Shown here: piece by piece, positions 25,704-34,000 of the stretch | How positions within the stretch are numbered: the stretch's first letter is position 1 | How the letters are laid out: each line of letters starts with the position of its first letter | Origin: Bacillota bacterium | GTDB lineage: Bacteria > Bacillota > Limnochordia > JAAZLZ01 | Assembly (NCBI GenBank): GCA_012521755.1 | Contig: JAAYLV010000135.1 | Span: forward strand, 1-34,000 | Reading direction: 5' to 3' | DNA length: 34,000 nt | Position numbers and translations under genes: made by a program | Notes under the pieces: model-generated | The model's database searches: none | Seen by the model: only the letters and a program-made list of their open reading frames with translations | What the model was told of the DNA's origin: nothing

Positions 25704-27791
25704 ATGTTTGCACTGTTGCGGGATGGTTTTGCCGGGGATCTCATCATCCTGCTTCTGGTCAGCATTTTGCTGGGCTCCTTGGGCGCAAGCGCCATCGCGG
25801 CCGCCGTGGACAACTACTTTGGCGATACCGTCAACGAACTCATCGGGGATTATGGCGAGTTCGACGTGATCATCCACGTGCGGGAGGAAGTCCAGGATGC
25901 CGCTGGCCAGGAGATGGAGCGGATAGTCGCGGAGAAGCTTCCCGGGGCCGTCTACAAGAAGGGCTTGACCGTTGCCGGACAAGCTAATTTTTTCCTGTCT
26001 CTGCCTCCAGAGCTGCGCAACCGCGGGATCCTGGAGGGCCTAGGGGGCATTGTCGGCGATCTTCCCGGCTACAGCGGCCTGACCTACATCATCGAACCAG
26101 CCATCACCATCAACAGCGTCCATCCCGGAGTGCGCTCAGAATTATGGGAAAAGATGGAACAAATCCCAGGAGTTGACTTTATCTTCCGCCAGGGCAACAA
26201 CCTCCTGGTTCTCCTCGATTCCGTCGACTGCGCGCCCCAGGTGAGCCAGGCTTTGGAAGAGCTCCTCGCGGGCTATCAAGTCCTGGAGGTGCGCCTCCCC
26301 ATCGGCTATGCCGCCCAGGATGTGGAGGCCCTGTCGGAACAGGTGCGGGCGGGCATCGCCCGGGAGCTAGGCCCCAGGGTGCTGAAGGATGTGACCTTTG
26401 CCCGTCAGGGGGAGGATACCCAGTCTTTCTTGAAGGCCCTTGCGGAGATGCGCCGTTTTCTGTTGAGTTATGCGGCCAAGGTGGACATCCACCTGGAAGG
26501 TGACGCTCCCCTGTGGGTGGGCGACAGCGTCATCGTCCCCGGGGTCGATGACCCCATAGTGGTTGAAGTCACCGAGGTTAGCGGGAGCCTGGCCCGGGGA
26601 GTCATTACTAAGGGGGACTTGCGGGGCGTCCCCCAGCTCGTCCAGACGGGACGCCGCCTCTTGGCCAGCGGCGAGGAGGGTCCGGAGGTGGGGCGGGTTG
26701 AGATCCGCAATGAGCGCTTGCAGCTGATCCAGACCATCGATGAAAGCCTCATCCTCGTCGGGGAGCTGGACGCCCTCGCCCAAGAAGCCAAGGGCGCGGT
26801 GGACAACGCGGAGAAGACCCTGAGTACCTTTCACCAGGCCCTTTACAAGCTAGAGGAACTGCAGCTGCAGCTCCAGACCCTCACCCAGAATCTGCAGCCG
26901 GCCCTGGAAGGCCAGGGGACGAGCTCCCAGATCTTCCTGTCCTTGCTGATTAACAGCCTCTTCAAGGACATGCTGGGTGATGGGGGAAGCCAGGTAGGGG
27001 TCATCGGCGATCTGGACGTGGCGTTGATGCGGGACAACTTGGATAACATCGCGGCCCGACTGGAAGCGGTGCGGCAGGTGGACCTCGATGCCGTCATCCA
27101 TCAGATGCAGCAAGTCCGGGATGCTCTGCCCCAGCTTCAGGAAGAGGACATGGGCCGGTCGGTCCGGCTGATCAACAGCTACATCGCCGGCCAGGTCATC
27201 CCAGGGGAGAAAATTGACCTTCTGGTCGATGATGCCGTCAGTCCCCGGGAGGCGGAGCGGGCTGTGCAGGAAGAGCTCGACAATGAGTACATCTCCGTCC
27301 TCAGCACCCCTGCCGGAGTGGTCCGGCCCAACACCAGGGCGGAGCTGTTTCGGGTCCTGCGGGAAGTGCGGGGGATCATCGCGGGCCTGGCCGCGATCGT
27401 CTTCACCGTATTGACCCTAATCTTGGACCATGCCACCATCCTGAGCGCGGGGCGGCGGCTGCTGGCCGGCAAGAAGGGCCTCCGTCGCGTTCTGAATCCA
27501 GTCTTCGTCTTTGGGGCCTTGACGGGGGCGGCTTTGCTGGTGCCAACCTACATTTTGAGCCGGGCCAACATCCCCTTCATGGGCCTTGGCCAGGCCCTTG
27601 GGTGCGGTCTGCTCCTTGGGCTGTTGACCGCCTTGCTGGCCGAGAGGCTGAGCCCCGTCGATGACAGCGAGATGCTGGCCGGGGAGGCCCTAGGTTTGAC
27701 TTACGCCCAGATTATGCGGGAGATCGTGGTGCCCGCGGCGCGGCCGGGACTCTTGCAGCTCCTCAGCCGCTGCCGGCGGAAGTTCGGTTAG
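25704..27791 (+). CDS. Large membrane protein with FtsX/LolC-like topology and a C-terminal permease EAA-like motif
   Basis: One N-terminal TM, a large extracytoplasmic region with coiled coil, about three C-terminal TMs, then EALGLTYAQIMREIVVPAARPGLLQLL. ATG preceded by AGGAGGGG. Confidence 0.7.
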   Translation: MFALLRDGFAGDLIILLLVSILLGSLGASAIAAAVDNYFGDTVNELIGDYGEFDVIIHVREEVQDAAGQEMERIVAEKLPGAVYKKGLTVAGQANFFLSLPPELRNRGILEGLGGIVGDLPGYSGLTYIIEPAITINSVHPGVRSELWEKMEQIPGVDFIFRQGNNLLVLLDSVDCAPQVSQALEELLAGYQVLEVRLPIGYAAQDVEALSEQVRAGIARELGPRVLKDVTFARQGEDTQSFLKALAEMRRFLLSYAAKVDIHLEGDAPLWVGDSVIVPGVDDPIVVEVTEVSGSLARGVITKGDLRGVPQLVQTGRRLLASGEEGPEVGRVEIRNERLQLIQTIDESLILVGELDALAQEAKGAVDNAEKTLSTFHQALYKLEELQLQLQTLTQNLQPALEGQGTSSQIFLSLLINSLFKDMLGDGGSQVGVIGDLDVALMRDNLDNIAARLEAVRQVDLDAVIHQMQQVRDALPQLQEEDMGRSVRLINSYIAGQVIPGEKIDLLVDDAVSPREAERAVQEELDNEYISVLSTPAGVVRPNTRAELFRVLREVRGIIAGLAAIVFTVLTLILDHATILSAGRRLLAGKKGLRRVLNPVFVFGALTGAALLVPTYILSRANIPFMGLGQALGCGLLLGLLTALLAERLSPVDDSEMLAGEALGLTYAQIMREIVVPAARPGLLQLLSRCRRKFG

Positions 27792-27802
27792 GGGGGACGG
27801 CT

Positions 27803-28531
27803 ATGCTGAAACTAGTGAACTTGACAAAACGCTACGGCCAGACTTTGGCCCTCGACGGCTTCAATCTTGAGGTGTCCCCCGGGGAGCGGGTGGTCATCAT
27901 GGGACCTTCCGGCTGCGGCAAGTCCACGGCCATCCGCTGCATCAACCGGCTGACGGAGCCGGATGGGGGAGAGATTTACTTCCAGGGCCTGTCGGTCCTG
28001 GATATGGGGCACCGAGAGCTCCTCGATATGCGGAAGAGGATCGGCTTTGTCTTCCAGCACTTCAACCTGATTCACCGGTTGAGCGCTTTGGAGAATGTCA
28101 TGTTTGGCCTGGTCATGGCGGGGATGGACCGCCGCCAGGCCAAGGAGCAGGCCATCGAGGCCCTGGCCAAGGTGGGCCTGACAGGCGATCTCGATAAGCG
28201 CCCGGGGGAGCTTAGCGGCGGGCAGCAGCAGCGGGTGGGGATCGCCCGGGCCTTGGCCCTCGACCCGGTCCTGATGCTGTGGGATGAGCCGACGGCCTCC
28301 TTGGATCCCATCCTGGTCTGTGAAGTCTTGGATGTGATGGAGGAGCTGGTGGCGACAACCCAGACAACTATGGTCATCGTCACCCACGAAGTTGCCTTTG
28401 CCCGGCGGGCTGCGGACAGGATTGTGTTGATGGACAAGGGGAAAGTAGTGGAGGAAGGCCCGCCCGATGAGGTCTTCACCAGCCCTTCTTCGGAAGTCGG
28501 CCGCAAGTACCAGCGTCTCTTGGTAGCCTAA
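27803..28531 (+). CDS. ABC transporter ATPase, polar amino acid (GlnQ/HisP) type
   Basis: GPSGCGKSTAIRCINRL Walker A, LSGGQQQR signature, LMLWDEPTASLDP Walker B. Confidence 0.92.
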   Translation: MLKLVNLTKRYGQTLALDGFNLEVSPGERVVIMGPSGCGKSTAIRCINRLTEPDGGEIYFQGLSVLDMGHRELLDMRKRIGFVFQHFNLIHRLSALENVMFGLVMAGMDRRQAKEQAIEALAKVGLTGDLDKRPGELSGGQQQRVGIARALALDPVLMLWDEPTASLDPILVCEVLDVMEELVATTQTTMVIVTHEVAFARRAADRIVLMDKGKVVEEGPPDEVFTSPSSEVGRKYQRLLVA

Positions 28532-28559
28532 ATTATTCATTCCCCACATCCCCCGGCCG

Positions 28560-28568
28560 TGGTATAAT
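28560..28568 (+). promoter_or_regulatory. Extended -10 promoter upstream of fabZ (TGGTATAAT)
   Basis: TGnTATAAT 24 nt before the fabZ start. Confidence 0.6.
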
Positions 28569-28591
28569 AGAATAACCAATCGAAGGAGTTC

Positions 28592-29035
28592 ATGCCATTG
28601 CTGGACATCAACGGCATTCAACGCATGCTGCCCCACCGCTATCCTTTTTTGCTGGTTGACCGGATCATTGAACTGGAGCCGGGTCAGCGGGCGGTGGGCC
28701 TGAAGAATGTGACCATCAATGAACCCTTTTTCCAGGGGCACTACCCCCAAAACCCCATCATGCCCGGGGTCCTCATGGTGGAGGCCATGGCCCAGGTCGG
28801 GGGGATTGCCCTCCATGGAGCCTTGGAGCAGGGCGAAGGGAAGCTGCCCCTCTTTGCCGGGATCGATGGCGTGCGGTTTCGCCGGGTGGTCCGGCCGGGG
28901 GATCAACTGCGCATTGAAGTTGATGTCCTAAAAGCCCGGCGTGGTTCGGGCAAAGTCCATGGCCGGGTCCTGGTGGAAGATGAGGTTGCGGTGGAAGGGG
29001 AGCTGTTGTTTTTCTTTGCTAGGCCCGAGGAATAA
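28592..29035 (+). CDS. fabZ: 3-hydroxyacyl-ACP dehydratase FabZ
   Basis: [50 protein letters not shown]. Confidence 0.96.
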   Translation: MPLLDINGIQRMLPHRYPFLLVDRIIELEPGQRAVGLKNVTINEPFFQGHYPQNPIMPGVLMVEAMAQVGGIALHGALEQGEGKLPLFAGIDGVRFRRVVRPGDQLRIEVDVLKARRGSGKVHGRVLVEDEVAVEGELLFFFARPEE

Positions 29036-29052
29036 CTCAGGGGGTTAAACAG

Positions 29053-30150
29053 ATGAAGATAATGCTCATCGCCGGCGATGCCGCCGGTGATGCGAGCGGT
29101 GCCGAGCTTGCTGAAGCTGTGCTGCAGGCCGCACCCCAGGCCCGTCTTTTCGGGATGGGGGGAGCGTTGATGAAGGAGGCGGGAGTCCGGCTCCTTTTCA
29201 ATCCCACCACCATGACCGCGCTGGGGCTGTTGGAAGGCGTCAAGAAGGGCAACATCATGCGGCGGGTCCTCCTGCGGCTGGGGGAAGTGATGGCCAAGCA
29301 GGACCCGAAGGTCGTCGTCCTCATTGACTTTCCCCAGTTTAATGTCAAGCTCGGTCAGATGGCCAAGGCCAAGGGCATCCCCGTCCTTTTCTATCTCAGC
29401 CCCGCCTCCTGGCCCAATGCCCGGGCCCGGCCGGGGAAGCTCCTCGAAGCAGCGACGAAGATAGTCACGGTGTTTCCCTTCGATGTGGACCCTTACCAGC
29501 AAGCTGGGGCCGACATCGACCATGTGGGGCATCCCCTCCTCGATCAGGTGCCTCCTGCCAACAGCCCGACGGAGGGCGTTGTCTGCCTCTGTCCGGGAAA
29601 CACTCTGGAAGATATGAGGAGGAATCTCCCATCCCTCCTCAAAGGGGCCCTAAAAGTCAAGAAGGCCCGGGAAGAGGTAGACTTCGTTCTGCCCCTGCCC
29701 CCCAATATCCCTCGCGACGATTTAGACCGCATCCTCAAAGGCGATGGCACCATCAAAGTCCAGCCGGGCCGACAGCTCGACGTATTGGGGAGGGCTGAGC
29801 TTGCCGTTTGCGACTGCGGCGCCCCTGCCCTAGAGGCAGCCTACGCGGGAGTTCCGCTCATCGCCGTCTACAACAGCCCTCTTTTTTGCGTGGAGAAGCT
29901 TTGGCGCAGGCCAGGCTTCATGAGCCTGCCCAACGTCCTTGCCGGCAGGCAGGTCGTCCCTGAGTACTGCCTCGGGGAGATGGGCTCGGGGCGCCTGGCC
30001 GAGGAAATCGAAACCCTGTTGGATGATGAAAAGCGGCGGGGCGCGATGGCCGCGGATCTGGGGAGCGTCATTGAGCGCCTTGGCCCCCCCGGGGCCTTGA
30101 CCCGGATGGCGGGCGCGATCTTGGAGCTTGCAGGGCGGGGGCGGACATGA
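29053..30150 (+). CDS. LpxB-like (lipid-A-disaccharide synthase family) glycosyltransferase, divergent
   Basis: AGDAAGDASGAELAEAV, LIDFPQFNVKLGQMAKAKGIPVLFYLSP, HVGHPLLDQV, LPNVLAGRQVVPEY; several canonical motif residues substituted. Confidence 0.75.
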   Translation: MKIMLIAGDAAGDASGAELAEAVLQAAPQARLFGMGGALMKEAGVRLLFNPTTMTALGLLEGVKKGNIMRRVLLRLGEVMAKQDPKVVVLIDFPQFNVKLGQMAKAKGIPVLFYLSPASWPNARARPGKLLEAATKIVTVFPFDVDPYQQAGADIDHVGHPLLDQVPPANSPTEGVVCLCPGNTLEDMRRNLPSLLKGALKVKKAREEVDFVLPLPPNIPRDDLDRILKGDGTIKVQPGRQLDVLGRAELAVCDCGAPALEAAYAGVPLIAVYNSPLFCVEKLWRRPGFMSLPNVLAGRQVVPEYCLGEMGSGRLAEEIETLLDDEKRRGAMAADLGSVIERLGPPGALTRMAGAILELAGRGRT

Positions 30151-31088
30151 AAGTCTTAGTTGCCGGCGGCGCTGGCTTTATCGGCTTTCATACTGTTCAG
30201 GCCCTAAGGGCTGCCGGCTACCTGCCGGTTGTCGTCGACAACCTCAGCCGGGGCGCCTATCTGCCAAGGCCCCCCTTTTACCGCGCCGATCTGCTGTCCT
30301 TCGAGTTAAGAGTCATCCTCCAAAAGGAGCGCCCGCGGGCCGTCATCCACCTGGCTGCCCAGGCCGATGTGGGGCTCTCCGTCGCCGATCCCCTCCTCGA
30401 TGCCCGGGAGAATATCCTGGCCAGTCTACATCTCCTGCAAGGGTGCGCGGCTGCGGGGACGGCCAAGGTGGTTTTCGCCTCCTCCGCGGCGGTCTACGGG
30501 GAGCCAAAGCGCTTGCCCATCGATGAAGAGCATCCCTGCCGCCCCACATCTCCCTATGGGGCCGCGAAGCTCGCCGTTGAGCATTATCTGAGGGTCTTTC
30601 GGACTCTGCATGGGTTGGAGTATACGATCCTGCGTTATGCCAACGTGTATGGACCAAGGCAGGGCCTGCGAGGCGAAGGAGGCGTTGTGGCCGCCTTCTG
30701 CGGCCGCCTGGGGGAAGGCCTCAGCGTGAAGATCTACGGGGATGGGGAGCAGACGAGGGATTTCGTCTATGTGGGGGATGTGGCCCGGGCCAATGTGCTG
30801 GCCCTGACGAAGGCAGACGGGGAGACGCTGAACATCGGGAGCGGCGAGGAGGTAAGCATCAATCGCCTAAGCCGCCTCCTCCAGGAGAGGTTTCCCGGGA
30901 GTCCCCCTCCCGCCTACCATCCTCCCCGCCCGGGGGACCTTCGCCGCAGCGCCCTCGATCCCTCGCGGGCCAGGCGGCTGCTCGGCTGGTCGCCGCAGGT
31001 TCCCCTCGGAGAAGGACTCGGGGAGACGGCTCGCTTCTACCAAGATTTTCAATGGAGGCTTCAGGGGGGAGGGAGACGAAGTAACTAG
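30147..31088 (+). CDS. NAD-dependent NDP-sugar epimerase (GalE-like SDR)
   Basis: [53 protein letters not shown] (YxxxK). Confidence 0.92.
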   Translation: MKVLVAGGAGFIGFHTVQALRAAGYLPVVVDNLSRGAYLPRPPFYRADLLSFELRVILQKERPRAVIHLAAQADVGLSVADPLLDARENILASLHLLQGCAAAGTAKVVFASSAAVYGEPKRLPIDEEHPCRPTSPYGAAKLAVEHYLRVFRTLHGLEYTILRYANVYGPRQGLRGEGGVVAAFCGRLGEGLSVKIYGDGEQTRDFVYVGDVARANVLALTKADGETLNIGSGEEVSINRLSRLLQERFPGSPPPAYHPPRPGDLRRSALDPSRARRLLGWSPQVPLGEGLGETARFYQDFQWRLQGGGRRSN

Positions 31089-31134
31089 GGGACTTTGGTG
31101 CGCAGGACTGACAAAGTCTTACCACCGCAAAGTA

Positions 31135-31788
31135 GTGGACAGTGTGGATCTCAGGGTGGAGCCGGGGGAGCTGGTTGGACTCCTCGGACCCAACGGGGCC
31201 GGCAAGACCACTACCTTCCGCCTGTTGATGGGGATGGAGCGGGCCGATAGCGGCCGCATTTTCCTCGATGGGGAGGATATCACCCATTTGCCCTTGCACC
31301 GGCGGGGCCGCCTGGGCCTTGGCTTTCTGGCCCAGGAGCCGTCGGTTTTCCGCAAGATGACCGTTGCCGACAACCTCTTGGCGGTGCTGGAGCTGATGGG
31401 GGAAGAAGATAGGCTGGATGAGCTCTTGACGGAGTTTGAGCTGGCGCATCTGCGCTGCAGCATGGCCTACAAGTTGTCGGGGGGCGAGCGGCGGCGGACG
31501 GAGATCGCCAGGGCCATGGCCGCGAGGCCCAAGTATCTGCTCCTCGATGAGCCCTTCGCGGGCATCGATCCTATCTCCGTCGCCGAGTTGCAGGAGATGC
31601 TGGGGGGCCTTCGGGCCCGGGGTGTCGGGGCCTTGATCGCCGACCATAATGTGCGGGAGACCCTGGCCATCACCGATCGGGCGTACATCCTCCATGAAGG
31701 CCGGGTCCTGGCCGAAGGCCCTCCGAAGGTCATTGCCGCGGATCCGATTGTCCGCCGCTACTACCTCGGCGAAGGTTTTCGTCTATAG
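31135..31788 (+). CDS. lptB: LptB-like LPS export ABC ATPase (true 5' end probably upstream; see finding)
   Basis: [77 protein letters not shown]. Confidence 0.93.
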   Translation: MDSVDLRVEPGELVGLLGPNGAGKTTTFRLLMGMERADSGRIFLDGEDITHLPLHRRGRLGLGFLAQEPSVFRKMTVADNLLAVLELMGEEDRLDELLTEFELAHLRCSMAYKLSGGERRRTEIARAMAARPKYLLLDEPFAGIDPISVAELQEMLGGLRARGVGALIADHNVRETLAITDRAYILHEGRVLAEGPPKVIAADPIVRRYYLGEGFRL

Positions 31789-31809
31789 CTGTCCGGGAGG
31801 TGACGAGGG

Positions 31810-33048
31810 TTGTATGGAGTGATGCTTATAGTGATCTTGGCCATCACCGGCGGGGTCATTGCCTACCTTGGCGATCGGATCGGCATGAAGATCGGACGCA
31901 AACGGCTGACCCTCTTTGGCCTGCGTCCCAAGCACACATCCATCCTCATCACCATTCTCACCGGCGTCTTCATCGCGACGGCCACCTTGGTGGTCCTCAC
32001 CTTCGTCTCCGAGGATGTGCGAACGGCCCTGTTCCACATGAAAGAGATTCAGGAGGCTTTGGCCACCAGCGAGGTCCGCTATCAGGAGAGCCAGCGTCAG
32101 TTCCTCGAGCAGCAGGCCCGGGCCGATGAGCTGGCCCAGGAGATCGCCTCCATGGCCGATGAGCTCAATCTGATGATGACCCAGCGGGATGAAGCCCAGG
32201 CGGAGCTGGAAGAGGCCCGTGCGGAGAAGGAGCGGGTGGTGGCTGAATACCTCAAGGCGGAGCAAGAGCTGGAGTTTGCCCAGTCCCGGGTGGAGAACCT
32301 GAAGGAGATCAGCGCCAAAATCCAGGACCGGGTCGATGAGCTGGAAGCCACGGAGGCCAACTTGAACGAAAAGATCGTCCTCCTCTGGGAAGCCTACCAG
32401 AAGCTCGATGAGACCTACCAGAAGCAAACGGAGCGGATGCGCTTCGGGAACGTGGCCTACCGGGCGGGGGAGATCATCTTGGCCGCCGTGTTCAACGGGG
32501 GCAACCCCCTGGCTCAGACGGAAAGCGATCTCTTGGAGTTTTTGATGCTGGTCAACCGGACCGCCTTGGAGCGGGGAGCCAAGATCCAGGGCAAGCCCAA
32601 CTACGCTTTGCAGATGATCTCCCAGGAGCACTTCGACAAAACGGCGGAGATCCTCGCCGCCGGTGAGGGCAAGTACGTCGTCAGGGCCATTTCCAGCGGC
32701 AACACCCTCCTCGGGGAGCCGGTGGTGGTTCATTTTGAGGTCATCCCCGACAAGCTGGTTTTCAAGGCCGGCGAGGTGATTGCATCGGAAGTCATCGATG
32801 TCCGGCAGGGTCCCATCGAAGATCAGATCCTCCAGATGCTCCGCCGGGTAAACGAAATCGCCATCGAACGGGGCATGATCACCGACCCCGACGGTTTGGT
32901 TGGGCAAACCAGCGGGCAAGACTTCCTGGAGACCGTCACCAAGGTCAAGCTGGAGAAAAAGCCCCTCCGGGTTATCGCTAAAGCCGCCGAAGACACCTAC
33001 GCCGCCGTCGGGCCCCTCAAGATCACCTTGCTGGTGGAAGAACCCTGA
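31810..33048 (+). CDS. DUF3084-type membrane-anchored coiled-coil protein
   Basis: GGVIAYLGDRIGMKIGRKRLTLFGLRPKHTSILITILTGVFIA two-TM start, long coiled coil, conserved-looking C-terminal domain. Confidence 0.8.
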   Translation: MYGVMLIVILAITGGVIAYLGDRIGMKIGRKRLTLFGLRPKHTSILITILTGVFIATATLVVLTFVSEDVRTALFHMKEIQEALATSEVRYQESQRQFLEQQARADELAQEIASMADELNLMMTQRDEAQAELEEARAEKERVVAEYLKAEQELEFAQSRVENLKEISAKIQDRVDELEATEANLNEKIVLLWEAYQKLDETYQKQTERMRFGNVAYRAGEIILAAVFNGGNPLAQTESDLLEFLMLVNRTALERGAKIQGKPNYALQMISQEHFDKTAEILAAGEGKYVVRAISSGNTLLGEPVVVHFEVIPDKLVFKAGEVIASEVIDVRQGPIEDQILQMLRRVNEIAIERGMITDPDGLVGQTSGQDFLETVTKVKLEKKPLRVIAKAAEDTYAAVGPLKITLLVEEP

Positions 33049-33164
33049 CCTAGCAGAAACTACAGCTCAGCTGCCGCAGGATCGGGAACCTCCATGGCGA
33101 AGAGTAAAGGGGCCCTGAAAAAGACCAGCCGATGCAGCACAGACATGGTTTAGATAAAGTTGAA

Positions 33165-33186
33165 GTTGCAGCAATCAATTTGCAAC
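33165..33186 (+). promoter_or_regulatory. First stem-loop of the leader upstream of the SLH gene
   Basis: GTTGCA (33165-33170) / TGCAAC (33181-33186). Confidence 0.4.
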
Positions 33187-33193
33187 AGGGCCG

Positions 33194-33223
33194 GGGGCCG
33201 CACAGGGCGGCCCCTCGCTTTTT
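33194..33223 (+). terminator. Rho-independent terminator directly before the RBS of the SLH gene (candidate attenuator)
   Basis: GGGGCCGC (33194-33201)-ACAGG-GCGGCCCC (33207-33214)-TCGCTTTTT, then GGAGGAA and ATG at 33235. Confidence 0.8.
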
Positions 33224-33234
33224 GGAGGAAGCCG

Positions 33235-33957
33235 ATGCGACTCCTTGCCATCATCCTCATTTTATCCACCAGCCTTGCCTGGGCAAGCCCCCTTGCCGAG
33301 CTGCCCGACTCCCACTGGGCCTACGGCGCGCTCCGCCGCCTGGAAGGGGCAAACCTTCTGGACGGGCCGTTCCTTAGCGGACTGACGCGCTACGAAGCCG
33401 CAATGAAGGTAGTCGAGGCCCAAGAAGAGCTCAAACGCATTCCCCCCGACCGGAGCGATGCCCTCCTTCGTCAGCTGATCCTCTCCTACCTGCAGGAAGG
33501 CAATACTTTCATCCTTACCGAGGGAACATCCCTGGAGGGCAGGGCCCGCATCCTCAGCATGGATCTTCTCAACTTGCGGGAAGAGTTCGCCGAGGAGCTC
33601 GCCGTCCTCGATCCCCCCGCATCGCCAGTGGAAGACATCTTAACCACCCTCTCCCGCCTTGCCGAACCCGCGAAGCCCCAAGAAGTGGCCCTGGACGATT
33701 TGACCCGGGAAGTCACCGGTCAGGTCTGGTCCTTGGAAGCTGAGCTGGACTTGCAGGAGCCCCCTGCTCCGGAGGCGAATACGATCCCCGCAAGTGATCC
33801 GGTGGACTTTGACGATTTGCAGCAAAGCCGGGGCGCGTTCCAGCTCCAGGAGTGGGATGAGGGGCCCTCTGCCAAGGGCGCAGCCCTCTCCGATTACAAG
33901 CTGGTTGATTTTTCCGGCATGGAGCGTTTGTCCGCCGAGATGCGCATCCGTTTCTGA
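33235..33957 (+). CDS. Secreted protein with a single N-terminal SLH-like domain
   Basis: Signal peptide; LPDSHWAYGALRRLEGANLLDGPFLSGLTRYEAAMKVVEAQEEL resembles an SLH motif. Start corrected from 33160 to 33235 by RBS and signal peptide. Confidence 0.7.
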   Translation: MRLLAIILILSTSLAWASPLAELPDSHWAYGALRRLEGANLLDGPFLSGLTRYEAAMKVVEAQEELKRIPPDRSDALLRQLILSYLQEGNTFILTEGTSLEGRARILSMDLLNLREEFAEELAVLDPPASPVEDILTTLSRLAEPAKPQEVALDDLTREVTGQVWSLEAELDLQEPPAPEANTIPASDPVDFDDLQQSRGAFQLQEWDEGPSAKGAALSDYKLVDFSGMERLSAEMRIRF

Positions 33958-34000
33958 CCCGTCCTGCAGGTAAGTTATGGCAAGCCGCAAAGCCCATCTC

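Noticed and set aside
33094-33153. 19-codon ORF MAKSKGALKKTSRCSTDMV as a leader peptide of the SLH gene
   Set aside because: No good RBS and no codon run suggestive of attenuation; kept only as a thing to check with Ribo-seq.
1-34000. CRISPR arrays, tRNA/rRNA genes, transposases, prophage or defence islands
   Set aside because: No periodic direct repeats, cloverleaf-like segments or recognisable mobile or defence proteins seen; the window is chromosomal core and envelope gene content.

Overview
GC-rich, gene-dense window with about 34 coding regions. All are on the + strand except one small zinc-ribbon gene. No rRNA, tRNA, CRISPR array or mobile element was recognised. Gene content and order point to a spore-forming, flagellated Firmicute with an outer membrane (Limnochordia-like is only a guess). 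Block 1 (about 1-10.6 kb) follows the Bacillus prfA-prmC-ywlC-ywlE-rpiB-upp-comEB-tagO-mnaA / ywmB-spoIIQ-spoIIID-mbl order. Block 2 (10.7-15.1 kb) continues the classical mbl-flhO-flhP order into flgA-flgH-flgI-flgJ, the P/L-ring and rod genes of diderm flagella. Block 3 (15.3-25.6 kb) has a SpoIVB-type S55 protein, then BamA, two Skp/OmpH proteins, two small predicted OM barrels, LptF/G, LptD, LptC-like and LptA-like proteins. Block 4 (25.7-34 kb) has a large FtsX/LolC-topology membrane protein next to a GlnQ-type ATPase, FabZ, a divergent LpxB-like protein, an NDP-sugar epimerase, LptB, a DUF3084 protein and an SLH-domain protein. Best candidates for something new: (i) the 25704-28531 permease/ATPase pair inside the OM cluster; (ii) sporulation sigma-factor-like promoters (sigF/G, sigE, sigG type) at the three expected genes beside OM genes; (iii) a 13-bp perfect inverted repeat enclosing the mbl start codon; (iv) a terminator-type leader directly before the SLH gene; (v) an LpxB-like enzyme with substituted active-site motifs and no lpxA beside it. 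Everything was read by eye from sequence and the ORF track; no homology search or folding was run.
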